From: Lepisosteus oculatus
Taxonomy: Eukaryota > Chordata > Actinopteri > Semionotiformes > Lepisosteidae
Assembly (NCBI RefSeq): GCF_040954835.1
Contig: NC_090711.1
Coordinates: 14,069,001 to 14,133,000, forward strand
Direction: 5' to 3'
Length of the DNA: 64,000 nucleotides
Both the position numbers and the translations under genes were made by a program. Under the pieces are notes generated by a model. That model ran no database searches and was not told the DNA's origin. It was given only the letters and a program-made list of their open reading frames with translations. How positions within the stretch are numbered: position 1 is the stretch's first letter; every line of letters starts with the position of its first letter. Shown here piece by piece: positions 11,866-46,815 of this stretch.

Positions 11866-12194
11866 TTGTCTGTGATATTGCATTTCCTCCACAACCTTCA
11901 AAAACAGTTCAGAAAAAGCATTTTGATTATATTTTACTGAGTTACTGATTTCGTAAAGGAAACCCAGTCTTCTTAAATCTTGAACCTTTCAGCTATCACA
12001 GCTCTTGTACAGGGCTAGTAACAGGACTGCTCTCGATCCCCAGTGACACTGGGCTCTAAGCCAGCAAGCAGCTATTAACCTTGAAACCTGGGATCCGCCA
12101 GGGCTCTTAAAGACTGTGATGAAACCTTAGTAATGTTGTAATCACTATCACTGCAGACTTTAATTTCATTATCTGTTTGAATTAAAGCACACAA

Positions 12195-12450
12195 GAAAAC
12201 ACATGAGAGAGGCGCCTTTTCAGTGCTCCTAGCCTGTTATGTAGATAGCAACTGACTGATCTGGGAGTCTCATCCAGCTGTTTTGTGAAGGAACAGGATA
12301 TCAGCTGCAATAACATGGCTGGGCAGCTTGTTCCACACTCCCACCACCCTTTGTGTAAAAATCTCAAAATATTAGTTCAATATGCACTGTCCCCCAATGA
12401 GACATAAACCAGTATGTCCCTTCTTTGGGCCCTGGTTCATGTCACATTAA
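12195..12450 (+). repeat. Unclassified interspersed repeat, copy 2
   Basis: Contains CTCATCCAGCTG, TATCAGCTGCAATAACATGGC, GCAGCTTGTTCCACACTCCC and CCTTTGTGTAAA in the same order as the 2376 copy. Confidence 0.6.
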
Positions 12451-12689
12451 TGGTTCCAAAGATGTCCACTGGGTTTGCTTTTTTCCCTGGAGGATTCTGA
12501 ACTGAAGTTAAAGTATTTTCTGTTCAAAACTTAAAAAAATCCAATTCCTTTAGCCTGTGAGTGTGGACCATTCCCCTAAACACAGGACTCTTCCCTAGAC
12601 TCGTTCCAAGAAGCAATACCTTTCGTGAAAGACGGTGACCAAATGCGTACAATATTTGTATACAGTTTTTCATTCGACATGAAACCGTG

Positions 12690-12845
12690 CAAGAAACCGA
12701 TGCAAAGAAACAGGTAAAGGTTTATGCCATGCTGAAAGGAAAACGAAAGAGACACAATGTTTCGGCTACGGAGCTTTTTCCACGAGTGGGCCGTTTCTTC
12801 TCAGCACGGAATAAACCTCTTAACTGTTCCTCAGCATTTCTTAAA
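12690..12845. repeat. Foldback (inverted) Penelope-type repeat
   Basis: The left arm GGTTTATGCCATGCTGA (about 12719-12735) is complementary to the right arm TCAGCACGGAATAAACC (about 12817-12833), with about 80 bp between. The minus strand of the left half carries GCTCCGTAGCCGAAAC, the stem II/GAAA part of a hammerhead-like core. Two terminal repeats therefore face each other. See the better preserved copy at 49864. Confidence 0.6.
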
Positions 12846-13680
12846 AGGGAGTCACCGGCCAATCAGAACGTTTTGAAAACCTGCTCTAAAATAGTAAATG
12901 TGTTGTTCCCCCACTGCCACCTAGTGGTTTTTAAGTCGCTGTTGAAAGTGCACCAAAACGGTCGATAACGCTCGATAACTCGAGGTGAAAGAATCGACCT
13001 TTCTCAGACTGAAATCCGATTCAGTTTCTTGTTGCCCTGTAATGTATTCGTGTTAAATGTTACAGCCCATTATTATTGTTGTTATTGTTGTTGTTAATAT
13101 CTGTTGTATATTTAGTCCCAAGGTATAAATATGTTTTTGCTGTTTATATTTATGTGGAAAAACAACTCAAACTTTGAATTTGAAATATCGTACTATTCCA
13201 TTATTTGCCCGTCGCCACATATGTATCACGGCACGGACAGGTTAGAAACTTAATTTCACTTTTCGAACAAAAGTGAAAAATGACCATCGGAGATCTTCTA
13301 TTAATAAAATGATATAACGTTTACTGTGCTGCCAGTTTTCCATTCTTACTAAAGTCGAAAGAAGCATATTACTATCTTATCAATAAGAAAACTTCATCTC
13401 ATGAACTGTTCCAACTGCACGATTATTAGGTGCAACACAACTCCAGTTCTCTCTTCTTTTCAATTACTTTAGAGTTCATAAAACTTTGGGTTCGAAAGAA
13501 CAATTAAACCTACGGACGCAGGCCTGCTGCTACGAGTAACTTGAGAAATACACACGGTCTACCATAATGATGGAGCAGTATGCACAGCATATAGAATTAA
13601 ACTTGTATTTTCCCTGATTGATTTCTGCACGCAACCTGTCAAAACCTATGCGCTAAAAACAACTGTGTCTGCAACCTAAC
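12846..13680. other. Upstream flank of srsf6
   Basis: AT-rich with no exon seen. Possible distal regulatory DNA for srsf6, but no specific site can be supported. Confidence 0.4.
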
Positions 13681-13896
13681 TTCACAGCCAGCCGGGGGCG
13701 CATGCGCTCTCCCGTGTCCTCGTGGCGTGTAGCGTAGCGCGTAGGGTGACGTAGGCGCCAGTATAAGTACCGAGCGTGAGCGTTGCGAGGTTCCTTCATG
13801 CGCCAGCAGGGAGGTTGGACGGTGGCTGTTGTTGTATAAAGGTTAGAGAAGGGCGCTTTCTTTCGTCAGAAGAGGAAGACGAAGCATTTCGAAGAC
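13681..13896 (+). promoter_or_regulatory. srsf6: srsf6 CpG-island promoter and 5'UTR
   Basis: CG-rich block just before the srsf6 start. It contains a perfect NRF1-type palindrome GCGCATGCGC (13698-13707), a CRE-like GGTGACGTAGG (about 13745-13755) and a TATA-like GTATAAGTACC (from 13761). Transcription probably starts about 25-35 bp after that (near 13790), leaving a 5'UTR of about 105 nt with no upstream ATG close to the start. The start site is inferred. Confidence 0.7.
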
Positions 13897-16800
13897 ATGC
13901 CCCGTGTGTATATTGGCCGGCTGAGCTACCATGTCCGTGAGAAGGACATCCAGAGGTTCTTTAGCGGCTACGGGAAGCTGTTGGAGATCGACCTGAAGAA
14001 CGGGTAAGGGAGAGGTGGGGGTAGGGTGCGTGCGCCGACTGTTGATGCGTAGTTTGTGTTTACTGCGCTGTGGAAAAACGAGCGCCGTTTCACGGCTGGA
14101 CCGGATTATGAGGCTTCGCAGTGTGGGAATCCCGTACTGCGAATTCGTTGCTTAGCTACCGTAAGAGGAAAAAAACAGCCGCCCGGTGAGAGATTGCCGC
14201 GTGGACAAAATGGCGGCCGCGCTGGAGACAAGGACCGTGAGGGGCTGGAGGGACGCGGCTCTCGGCGGGAGCCAAGCGCGAGTGCTCGCAGGCCCGCGCC
14301 TTCCCCGAGCCTGGACACGCCGCGCCGGGAGGAGGCGACCCGGCCACGCGTGACGCGCTGCTGGTCCGCAGGCCCGGCGTTTTCGGAGAGTGCGGACAAA
14401 GAGCGGGCAAGGGAGGATGTAGGCCGCGGAGGGGGCGCGGGCAGCCCGCGGCAGGCCCGTCCTGACTGGTATTACGGCAGAGGATCGATGCGTTCAAATG
14501 GAAGTTGCATCGCTGCGGGCGCAAGTCCTTTGTTTAAACGTGAAGAGGAGCACAGGTTTGGGCCAGGGCACGTTTGCTCTAACGCCAATCGTGTTTTGGT
14601 TAAGTTTGGGGGTGGCTGTGGTCTGGTGGGGGGGGGGGTGTGTGTGAGATTCTGCTCATGTTAACGCGCATCACGATGTGGAGGGAGGTCATGTTGATTT
14701 CGTGTTCACCTCCGCGCCGTGCATTGATCCGACAAACGTGACGCGTTTCCACCCCCTGCAGATACGGCTTCGTGGAGTTCGAGGACACCCGCGACGCGGA
14801 CGACGCCGTGTACGAGCTGAACGGGAAGGAGCTGTGCGGGGAGCGGGTGATCGTGGAGCACGCCCGAGGACCACGAAGGGACAGAGATGGATACGGTGGG
14901 GGTTATGGCGGACGCAGTAAGTGCCGTCTACTGCCAAATCAAATAATCTGAGCATCTTTGACTTTTTGCAGATTCCTGGATATGTGCTGCCAGTTTACAT
15001 TAAGCTATCTTACACACGTTGCTTGAGCAGTGGGCTAGGGAAACTGAATTTCATGCTTTGACCGTGTATTGCTTTGTAACATCTGAATGCTAGATTTGTT
15101 TTGGGAAGCTAAAAGTATCCTCTGACTTTTGCCAAGCTTTTCAGATTGCAATACACCAAATGAGTTTAACTGCAAATTCCTGTGTAGTTTTGTGGATTTC
15201 GTGTGTTGAAGAGGGTGACTTCTTAAATGACGTTTGCATTATTCAAACCAACAAGTTTTAATCCCATTCTAGGGTAATACTGGAGGGGTTACAGGCTCAA
15301 GAAGGGGTACCTGCGTTGTGAGGGAGGACTTGAACATGTTGCTGCACTGCCGTCTGAAGTTCACTTCAGCTGGATAGGCATGCGTTGGTCAAGTGGCATA
15401 GGTCCTGTGTAGGGACCTCTCTTTCCAGGATGTCGGAAGCCATGGAAGGGTTTGCAGTCCTGCAGTGGAAGGCCCCTCAAGCTAAAGCTCAGATTGTTTA
15501 ATAGTGGGGGGAGAAGTATGTTAGGATAGGTCTATTTATATGGCAGCTGTGTGTTAATTTGGCCTTATTTAGGTGGTTTAGAGTAGTGGAGGATAGCTGC
15601 CTTTGTGTGTTGTGGACTTATTGTTTCAGGGCATTTGTATATGCAGCTCAGTGGGGATTGGGCTAGGTAGCAAAGTGAAGCTTAACCCAGAATTCCTAAT
15701 TTTTCGTAGCAAAGTGTGAAGGAGTGCAAAGCCCAGCTGCCATGTAAATAACCTAAAAATGTGTTGCATTGTTTACTATTGAATTCAACATTAACAAAGT
15801 CCTTGATGTTTCAATTTGAAAGAGTCCAGTGCGGGCTGAGGCTGAGTCCGAGTCCATTGAGGCTAAGATGACTGCCTGTCCCGTTTGGCCTTGGCTTTCA
15901 CCTTACAATGTGTGTGTGACCTTTGCCCTTTGACCCTTTGGCTGACCTAACCGGAAGCCATGATGACAGCAGCCTTTTGCCAATAGACCAGGGTGATGGT
16001 GAGGAATCCCATTGGTTTTTATGTTCAAACAAATAGTGGAGCGGTTAAAGCCAACGCAAGATGTTACCGCCATCTGTTATCCTGCTTTGTAAAAGAGCAG
16101 TTGGCTTCAGTTGCTGTGAGTCTGATTGGCTCAACCTTAGTATGGCAGTGGTTAAGCTTTATAATCATTGCCAGTAGTCTCACCTTGTTGTTAAGACATC
16201 CTGACAGCAAGCGAGTGGGTTAATGCCTACCTGTAAAATGCATTCGTGGTTTGGAGAGCCGAGTAACCTGAGTAAGTGACTTAAATCCTGTGATATTATC
16301 TTTTTGTGGGTTCATTACCCAGTGAATGGCAATGAACTGGTTGCATAAGTCCTTTAAGCTTTTGGCACCGTTTTAAGTGCATTACTGTTCTTTGGCCGGT
16401 GCACAGAGAACAGCAATGTAAACACTTCCTAGTATTTGTACAGTAACATTTGTACAGTACACAGGTTGGCATTTGACTGAAGATATAGAAAGCCACACCT
16501 GCCAAGGCTGCCTGAACACCATTTTCTTGTCCCAGAGTTAAGATGGAACAGGTTGTTTCTGTGGGTATTATCTGTGCATGAGAAAGCGGAGTCCACAGGA
16601 ACTATTTTGGTGGACTAGAGCCAAAAATCTTTATCATGCGTAGTTGATATCCCGCTAGTGGCTGTTTTTTCCCCTTTAACTCCCTATGGAGAAGTTGCCA
16701 GCTCTCCATGATGCACTGCTGACTTTGTCTTCCCCTGTTGTTTGAAGGTAGTAGTGGTTACAGCAGAAGCCGCTCCGGCAGAGACAAGTATGGGCCTCCT

Positions 16801-18332
16801 GTCCGCACTGAGTACCGCTTGATTGTGGAGAACCTTTCCAGTCGCTGCAGCTGGCAAGACCTTAAGGTGAGTTCAGGGTCTTTTACCGGCTGGTTAGGGG
16901 GTCGAAGCCATAGTGTTCGTTGTAGCTCCCCTTGCAGTGGCTTGCTCACAGTCTTGACAGGTTAATGTTGTGGTTTAACATTTTAGTAACAGTAATAGAA
17001 TAAACATACCCCTGTTTAAATAAAGGTAATTTTGCTACTGTGGTGGTGGAGCTTTTGTTGGATTTCCTAGTTTAGTCTGGTTTGATAGAAAGAGGCCATT
17101 GAAACGTGCCTTCATTATTTAATGGTTCTGTGTAGTTGTGTTTTCAGATCACCAAGACGCTTGTCCCTCATGCTCTTCGCAGGATTTCATGCGGCAGGCT
17201 GGAGAGGTGACGTATGCAGACGCCCATAAGGAGCGCACCAACGAGGGCGTGATCGAGTTCCGCTCCTACTCCGATATGAGAAGGGCTCTGGAGAAGCTGG
17301 ACGGCACGGACATCAACGGAAGGAAGATCCGCCTGGTGGAGGACAGGCCAAGGCGCCGGCGTTCCTATTCTGGCAGCCGGTCCAGGTGCGGTATATTCAG
17401 TGTGGTGGTTCTGGACGGTTCCTCCGATGGCCGCGGTGTGCAGTCGGTGGCGGTCCAGTTAATGTCTGTCTTGGGTGCCCTTGTTTCTTACCCAGAGTTC
17501 CTACCCGGTTATCAGGCGTTGAGCATTAAGTTGCTCAGACATGCAGTAGTTAACCATACCTTTTGACTGGAAAGGCCTGCTTTGTGCCCGTTCACCTGCT
17601 GTGTCCGTGTGTTGTAATGGTGCCTCTCCTGGCGGTGTCCTCTCGCGGCTGCAGTTGATGAATGCTTGTTCTCATGGTTGTTGACCGCCACACCCTTCTG
17701 TCTGGGCAGGTCCCGCAGTCGGCGCCGGTCCCGCAGCAGGAGCCGCAGGAGCAGCCGCTCGCGCAGCAACTCCAGGTCCCGCTCCCGGTAAAGTAGCCTC
17801 CCTTCTAGATTCGCGCACCCTTCAGAGCATGGCTCCTCCGAGCACTCGACACGCCGCACCCCTCTCACCTCGGGCTCGTCTCCCTTGTAGGTCCCGCTCC
17901 AGGAGCAAGCGGCGGTCCCGCTCCAGGTCGGCGCGCAAGTCCCGCTCCAAGTCCCCGGCGCACAAGTCCCGCTCCCGCTCCCGCACCAGGAAGTCCCGGT
18001 CCCGGTCCCGCACGAGGAAGTCCCGCAGCCGCTCGGCCAGCAGGAAGTCGCGCTCCCGGTCCGCCACCCGCAAGTCGCGCTCCAAGAGCCGCTCCAAGGC
18101 CAAGTCCGACCGCGACTCCCGCAGCCGCTCCAAGGAGAAGTCCGTGGGCAAGAAGTCGCGCAGCCGCTCCCCCTCCCCCGTGGAGAACGGCAAGGGGGAG
18201 CGGGCCAAGTCGGCCTCCCCCTCCCCCTCCCCCCAAGCAGACAGCCGCCGCTCCAAGTCTCCGTCCAAGCGCTCCCCCTCCCGGTCCCCGTCGCGCTCCA
18301 AGTCCCGCTCCCGGTCCGGCTCGCGGGACTAG
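13897..18332 (+). CDS. srsf6: Serine/arginine-rich splicing factor 6
   Basis: SR-family nuclear RNA-binding protein that binds exonic enhancers and recruits spliceosome components. Six coding exons join in frame to 367 codons plus stop: 13897-14003, 14762-14916, 16748-16866, 17183-17385, 17710-17787 and 17891-18332. RRM1 spans residues 1-72 (RNP2 VYIGRL, RNP1 NGYGFVEF). A Gly/Ser linker follows (about 78-97). The pseudo-RRM spans about 110-183 and holds the signature heptapeptide SWQDLKD (122-128), split by intron 3. The RS domain runs from about 186 to the end with dozens of RS/SR pairs and finishes in SRSGSRD. Residues such as [18 protein letters not shown] and [12 protein letters not shown] match SRSF6 rather than SRSF4 or SRSF5. 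Human SRSF6 is about 344 aa; the extra length is in the RS tail. The last exon is extremely GC-rich. Identification is very secure. Confidence 0.97.
14004..14761 (+). other. srsf6: srsf6 intron 1
   Basis: GTAAGG..GCAG intron, GC-rich over its first half, with a G run at about 14627-14637. No other feature. Confidence 0.8.
15987..16271 (+). other. srsf6: Candidate srsf6 poison cassette exon
   Basis: Inside intron 2 (14917-16747) a possible acceptor CCTTTTGCCAATAG (ends 15986) pairs with a strong donor CTGA/GTAAGT (gt at 16272), giving a 285-nt cassette. Spliced after exon 2 (phase 1) it would hit a TAG at 16034-16036 after 16 codons. SR genes, SRSF6 included, are known to regulate themselves with stop-bearing cassette exons in this intron. 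The exact exon is my inference; a second acceptor candidate lies at about 15430 (CTCTCTTTCCAG). Confidence 0.35.
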
Positions 18333-19080
18333 CGGCCCGGTCGCGGGGGCGGCCGCGCCATTTCGGAGGAGGGGGTGATTTTGTAATTGGTTTAAGCTGA
18401 TCAAACGCAGCTCTGAGCGCTGAAGATTTGGTCGGTGGTCTTAATTTTTTTTTTTCTCCTTCATGTGCTTGAGATAATAGCTGCAGTTTCTAATGATAAC
18501 TCAGATTTTTGTACGTTTGGCCTGAGACCATATGTGAGCCAGGATATGGGGTGCCAAGAGTTGAATACCTGATGAACTCTTTGATTTGTTTAATATTTTT
18601 CTAGGAGACATCGGTGTCACAGTCATAGTTTTGTGTATGCCTGGCTTGCTTGACCTTTTTTTTATTTCACTTTTTGATCGCCCCTGCAGTCCTGGTTTGA
18701 GTCAGTATTGGGTGTCCCTGTGCATCCACAACACCTAGGTTGTATCTGCATTTTAAAAGGCAATTTTTGCTTCCCCCCAAAAGTTCAGAATATCCTGTGG
18801 CTTGTTTTACCGCAGTGATTTTGATTTCTTTTGAGTCCCTTGCCTTGGTATAATGTTGACAATTTGGCTCCACCTTTGTTGCCACAGCAGTCAAATTGAC
18901 ATGTTCAAACATTTGGATCTTTTGAGACCAGCTTTGGAAAATTGGCCAGTGGTAAGGACTTTACCTGGATGTGTATTTCATGATGAGTTGCACTTTTTAT
19001 TGCTAAAGTGTAATCCATAAATAAGCATGTGAACTTTTTACTGTACAGTTATTAAAGGTTCTTATGGAAAAATGTGAAGT
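18333..19080 (+). other. srsf6: srsf6 3'UTR
   Basis: Follows the stop with no further splice signals needed. The T-rich, AT-rich sequence ends with the poly(A) signal ATTAAA at 19051-19056, followed about 20-40 nt later by a GT/T-rich stretch (TGTGAAGTTTGTTTTCTTTTT). Longer forms cannot be excluded. Confidence 0.65.
19051..19056 (+). terminator. srsf6: srsf6 poly(A) signal ATTAAA
   Basis: The most common variant signal, with a GT/T-rich downstream element. Confidence 0.6.
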
Positions 19081-19459
19081 TTGTTTTCTTTTTAGGTGTT
19101 CAACTGCTGAGAAACAGGGTAGTTAATGACTGTGGCTCGTTTTGTGTAAGGGAACTGGGTGCTGTGAAATTGCTTCATGGTATAGTGCCTGCAACACCTC
19201 TGAGCCCAGATAAAAAGTGGGGGGTCTGTGTGCAGATTTGCCCTAGGTCAATAAACCACCAGTTTTCATTAAAACTGTGGAAACTGAAGTTGCTTGTGCT
19301 AATTGGCTCTTGAATTTAAGAGTAAACATCAAGGGCACCTCATGTTGCGCGCAATTCAGACATTGTGGCCTCCGTGGGTTTAGGAATCGGTCAACTCCAC
19401 ACCAAAGCAATGAAGCGGAGTGTTGCAGACAGAGCTGGAGAAACAAGCTGGAAGCGTTA

Positions 19460-19878
19460 TTTTGCGGCGGGGGCTGCGTCTGTAGTCTCCCTTAAGAGGT
19501 GCATGTGAGAAGACGGTGTTGCGATGTATGCAGGAAAGGCCGGGCTTGTACTTCAAGCGGCCCCTGCCTGTTCATCTCGATCAGCCGGACGCTGTGGGGA
19601 AACCCAGGAGGGCGAGAAGAGATGAGTGAAGACGTCGCGGGAATACGGGAGAAAAAAACCCGCTCTTAGGGGCTGTGATTGTGCCAACAAAAACATTTCC
19701 AATAAAGTGCGGAGTTTGACGGACAGTTGTCGAGTGTGAATTAAAACGCATACCCAGCGCGGTGAGTGTTAGCGGCGCGGCTGGGCTGTGAAGCCGCTGC
19801 AGTCCTGTGTGCATGCCCGGTGCGCGGCTCGCGCATGCGCAGTGCTGCGCCCGGAGCCGCAAGGAGAACCAACCGCTG
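19460..19878 (+). promoter_or_regulatory. l3mbtl1: l3mbtl1 CpG-island promoter and non-coding exon 1
   Basis: CG-rich block about 400 bp downstream of srsf6. It holds another perfect NRF1 palindrome GCGCATGCGC (19831-19840) and ends in a good splice donor, CCGCTG/GTAAGACC (gt at 19879). No ATG-led frame crosses the donor convincingly, so this is most likely the 5'UTR exon of l3mbtl1. Its start is not determined. The gap to the srsf6 poly(A) site is under 1 kb. Confidence 0.6.
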
Positions 19879-21044
19879 GTAAGACCGATCGGTTCATTCA
19901 CACACATTGTGCCGATTTATTATTTCTACATCTCGAAACGGAATAATAGCATGGGGTGTTCTAGATTAACTGTAGTCATAAGCATTATCTTAAGGTGTTG
20001 AGAAGGTTCTTAGTTTTCTTACATTTCATTAAGCATGTTTCATTTTTAATGTATAGTCATCTTATTATAATAAACCCATATTGATTAAGCTGTGGTTTTT
20101 TTGACAACCTCAGTTGTGGTATTTGGGGTAGTTTTCGGTTTCTCTTTTGTCTAGTAAATCTAGGGGGGAAATGGGGTTCCACTCTGCTGTTGCATAACGT
20201 TAAATTAAATATTGTCAGCAGTAGATGAAACATTCAACGCCTTGCACTTTGATGAAAAGCTGCATGTCGAATCCTACATCGCACAAGATTCTTGAAAGAG
20301 TTAAATCATGCCGCCATTTTGCTATAAATTGCTAGGGTTTCACATTTTAATAATGGTCCTGTAATTGGGGGAAGAAAGCAGACGGCTACTCTCTATGACA
20401 AACTGGTTTCTTTGTGAAATAAGGGACTGAGATGAAGGAGCTCACAGTCGCAGACGAGGTCGGTGCTGTGGACTAAGTGTAAAAAAATGGTTGTATTGTT
20501 TTTAATACTGCTTTCAAGGTTCAGCGCTCCTGGTGTCTAGCGTACTGCAGGTACCCTGGCGCAAAGACGGTATATAGTATATACTATTTAACAGTGCTGG
20601 AGAAACAGCTCTGCGCCTCTAAATATTTCGCCCCGTAACGTGTAGCCAGTGTTTTGCCTCACATGGTTCAGAAAGATGTTACGGATAAATCTTTGTCAGG
20701 ACCGAATGCAAACCGCCACCGGTACCGGTAATGGTAATATGTTTATGAAATAGAAAAGCCCACGAGTTTCCGCAGTACTTCACGCCGTCTGGGTAATAAT
20801 GTCAGGGGGAGAGACCGCCGCCTCTCCGCTAGAGGTTTTGAACGTGAAAGATGCGTTTGATCTAAATGGCGTTTCAGGTTGCAGCACATACAACTTCCAA
20901 AATCAGATCACAGCTGACTGCATTCCTGTGTCTAGCAGTGTAATTCGCTCAAACAATCGCTTTATGAACGCTACGATTAAACGATCCGGGGAATGCCAAG
21001 TGTGTTGCTCTCCGGGTTACTTGTAACTAGCCGAAGAGATAACA

Positions 21045-21300
21045 AAGGAGGCCATTCGACTCGGCTAGTCTGTAGTGTAGTTAGTAGTTAATTGATCCCA
21101 GGGTCTCCCCCGTTTCTTTATAGAAAGCAGGGTATCAGCTTTGACAATATGGGTGGGAAGCTTGTTCCAGACTCCCACAGCCCTTTGTGTAAAGTAGTGC
21201 ATCTTGTTCTCAGATTTAACTGCACTTCCCTGTAGCAGAAGTAGAGTCCCCTGTTAAAGACATCCCAGACTACGTGCATTTGGGTACCTGAATGAAATCT
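21045..21300 (+). repeat. Unclassified interspersed repeat, copy 3
   Basis: GTTAATTGATCCCAGGG, GGGTATCAGCTTTGACAATATGG, AAGCTTGTTCCAGACTCCCAC and CCTTTGTGTAAAG match the 2376 family. It lies in l3mbtl1 intron 1. Confidence 0.6.
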
Positions 21301-21610
21301 TATCTGATTTATAATAAAATAAGAATACTTCTGTATATAATAGGGTAAATTCTCCATTCACTGCATGAAACCTGTGGAAAGAAAGTTACGTCACTCAAGA
21401 AACTGTTGGGAATATTGTAATTTCTTTCAAAATCTGCAACATCTGTTGCCTAATTTATGAGGCTTTTCTAATGATGAGGCGCTGGTTTGGGTGAAATCAG
21501 TCTGGATCGTCATCACAAGGGCTACCCGGGTGTCTCTGGGACACCGCTGTAGGCACTGACCCATACCTGCCTCTCATCACAGCCAGACGGTGGCACCAGT
21601 CCCCGAGGAG

Positions 21611-45284
<23,674 letters not shown>

Positions 45285-46815
45285 TGCCAGCCAGACCTGC
45301 GACAGAGCCAGTATGGTCACTGGCTACTGCATATGTGCCAATCCACCAAAAACAATTCCTCCATGTGTCTGATGCGCACCTGTCAGTGAGCGGCAGGGGC
45401 AACAGGGAAGCTGTGTTCATGTGCCAGTGTTTAAACTTAACTTTGGTTCCTACTGATGTATCTGTTTACTTAAGTGTTCCTACTGTTTTCTTTGTGGCGG
45501 CCATTTCCTGTAACTCGCGTCAGGGTCAGGTGAAATTCGTCTCGGTACTTAACAACGGCGCGAGACTGCTCTTTTCCCGATGATCCGGTTGGGGTTTGTT
45601 TGACACTTTTAAATGTGTTGGTGCCGGGATCCCGTTTTCAGTGGTTCCTGGAAGCCCGGAAACCGCGAGAGTCTCCCAGTTTCAGAACATGGGGAGAGTA
45701 AAGTTCAAAATGAGAGCAATGGCAGGCGTGCATGTAAAAAACACAGAGAAACGCAGTTTGAAAAGGGGGGCAAAGAGAAATATTCCTCTTTTGATATTTG
45801 TATTTATTCTTTGCTCAGACGTGTGCTTGGGTGTAGAGCAGTTTTAGATGCAGGCTGCTACTGAGTAAGTTAACTTTCATTTATTTGTTAATCCAGTTGA
45901 AGCAGACTATCTCTGATGGCTACTGTACACCTGGCAGTCATGAAGCGGTTAAGGCCCAAGAAAATTTCTTCTGCATCTTCTCTGCTGCAGCTCTTAGCAT
46001 TAACTGAGCATTAGTGTGACAAGTATGATTTTCAGGCCTGGTCTTTGAAAGTCAGACTATAGAGTCTGATTCTAGATCTCATTCTATTTTATTAACAGTC
46101 ATGGGTACAAACCTTGAGATTTACAGTGGTATGTGTGTTCTAGAGCACTAAAGACACCATGGAAGGCAGTCAAAGGTTTAAAAACATCAAGCCTCTGTCA
46201 TTACTGAAGACCTGAGGACTGAAGAGCAGGGAAAATGTTGACATTTAATGGTGTCACAGACATTACAGAACAGAAGCAGGGGGTTTCACCTCATAGTTGG
46301 TCAGTGTATGGATTGTGCTGCTAAGTTGTGTTTACTGAGTCTTTTCCCAGAAGGTCTTGCTCTTAAAAAAACAGGCTGCTCTCCCTCCAAAAATAATAAT
46401 TCCTCTTGAACACTAGAGGGGGCTCCTTTGAGAAACGCCCCACTCCAGTATAGGCGTAAAGCCCTGTGAATACATTACCTCTCCAGCGAAGTCTCGCAAT
46501 AGGCGTTGGAACTCTGGAACGTTTTTATTAGCCAATTAAAGTCAGAATTGTAAACGACAGGATGTCCCAAATCTGTATGCATTGGCAGTTTTGAAGCGCT
46601 TGACTGCCAAGAGACGGCAGCACAAGGTCGTGGCATCTGTTCGCTGTTCTGGGACTCGTGGAGGCCGTGAGAAACACTGTACCTGAGCTTGGAGTAAGAT
46701 GTTGCCCTGTTCTGGAGTTTCTCTCTGGCTTAAACTGTTTTATAGAGATGTTCAGTAGTCGGTCAGTATGTCTTTCACACCATAAATCAATAAATGTTTG
46801 GTTCAAGTGGACGCT
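45285..46815 (+). other. l3mbtl1: l3mbtl1 3'UTR
   Basis: Runs from the TGA at 45282-45284 to a poly(A) signal AATAAA at 46789-46794 that is followed by a GT-rich element (TGTTTGG, CTGTGGTCTGTGG). Short open frames here have no domain. The length of about 1.5 kb is inferred. Confidence 0.6.
46789..46794 (+). terminator. l3mbtl1: l3mbtl1 poly(A) signal AATAAA
   Basis: Canonical hexamer with a GT-rich downstream element. It is the first good candidate after the stop codon. Confidence 0.6.

Noticed and set aside
14056-14664. 202-codon + strand open frame after srsf6 exon 1
   Set aside because: Lies within GC-rich intron 1, with no domain and only compositional openness; the real reading continues at 14762.
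17822-18404. Two long antisense open frames (159 and 179 codons) over the srsf6 last exon
   Set aside because: They are shadows of the repetitive, GC-rich RS codons; the sense frame is clearly coding.
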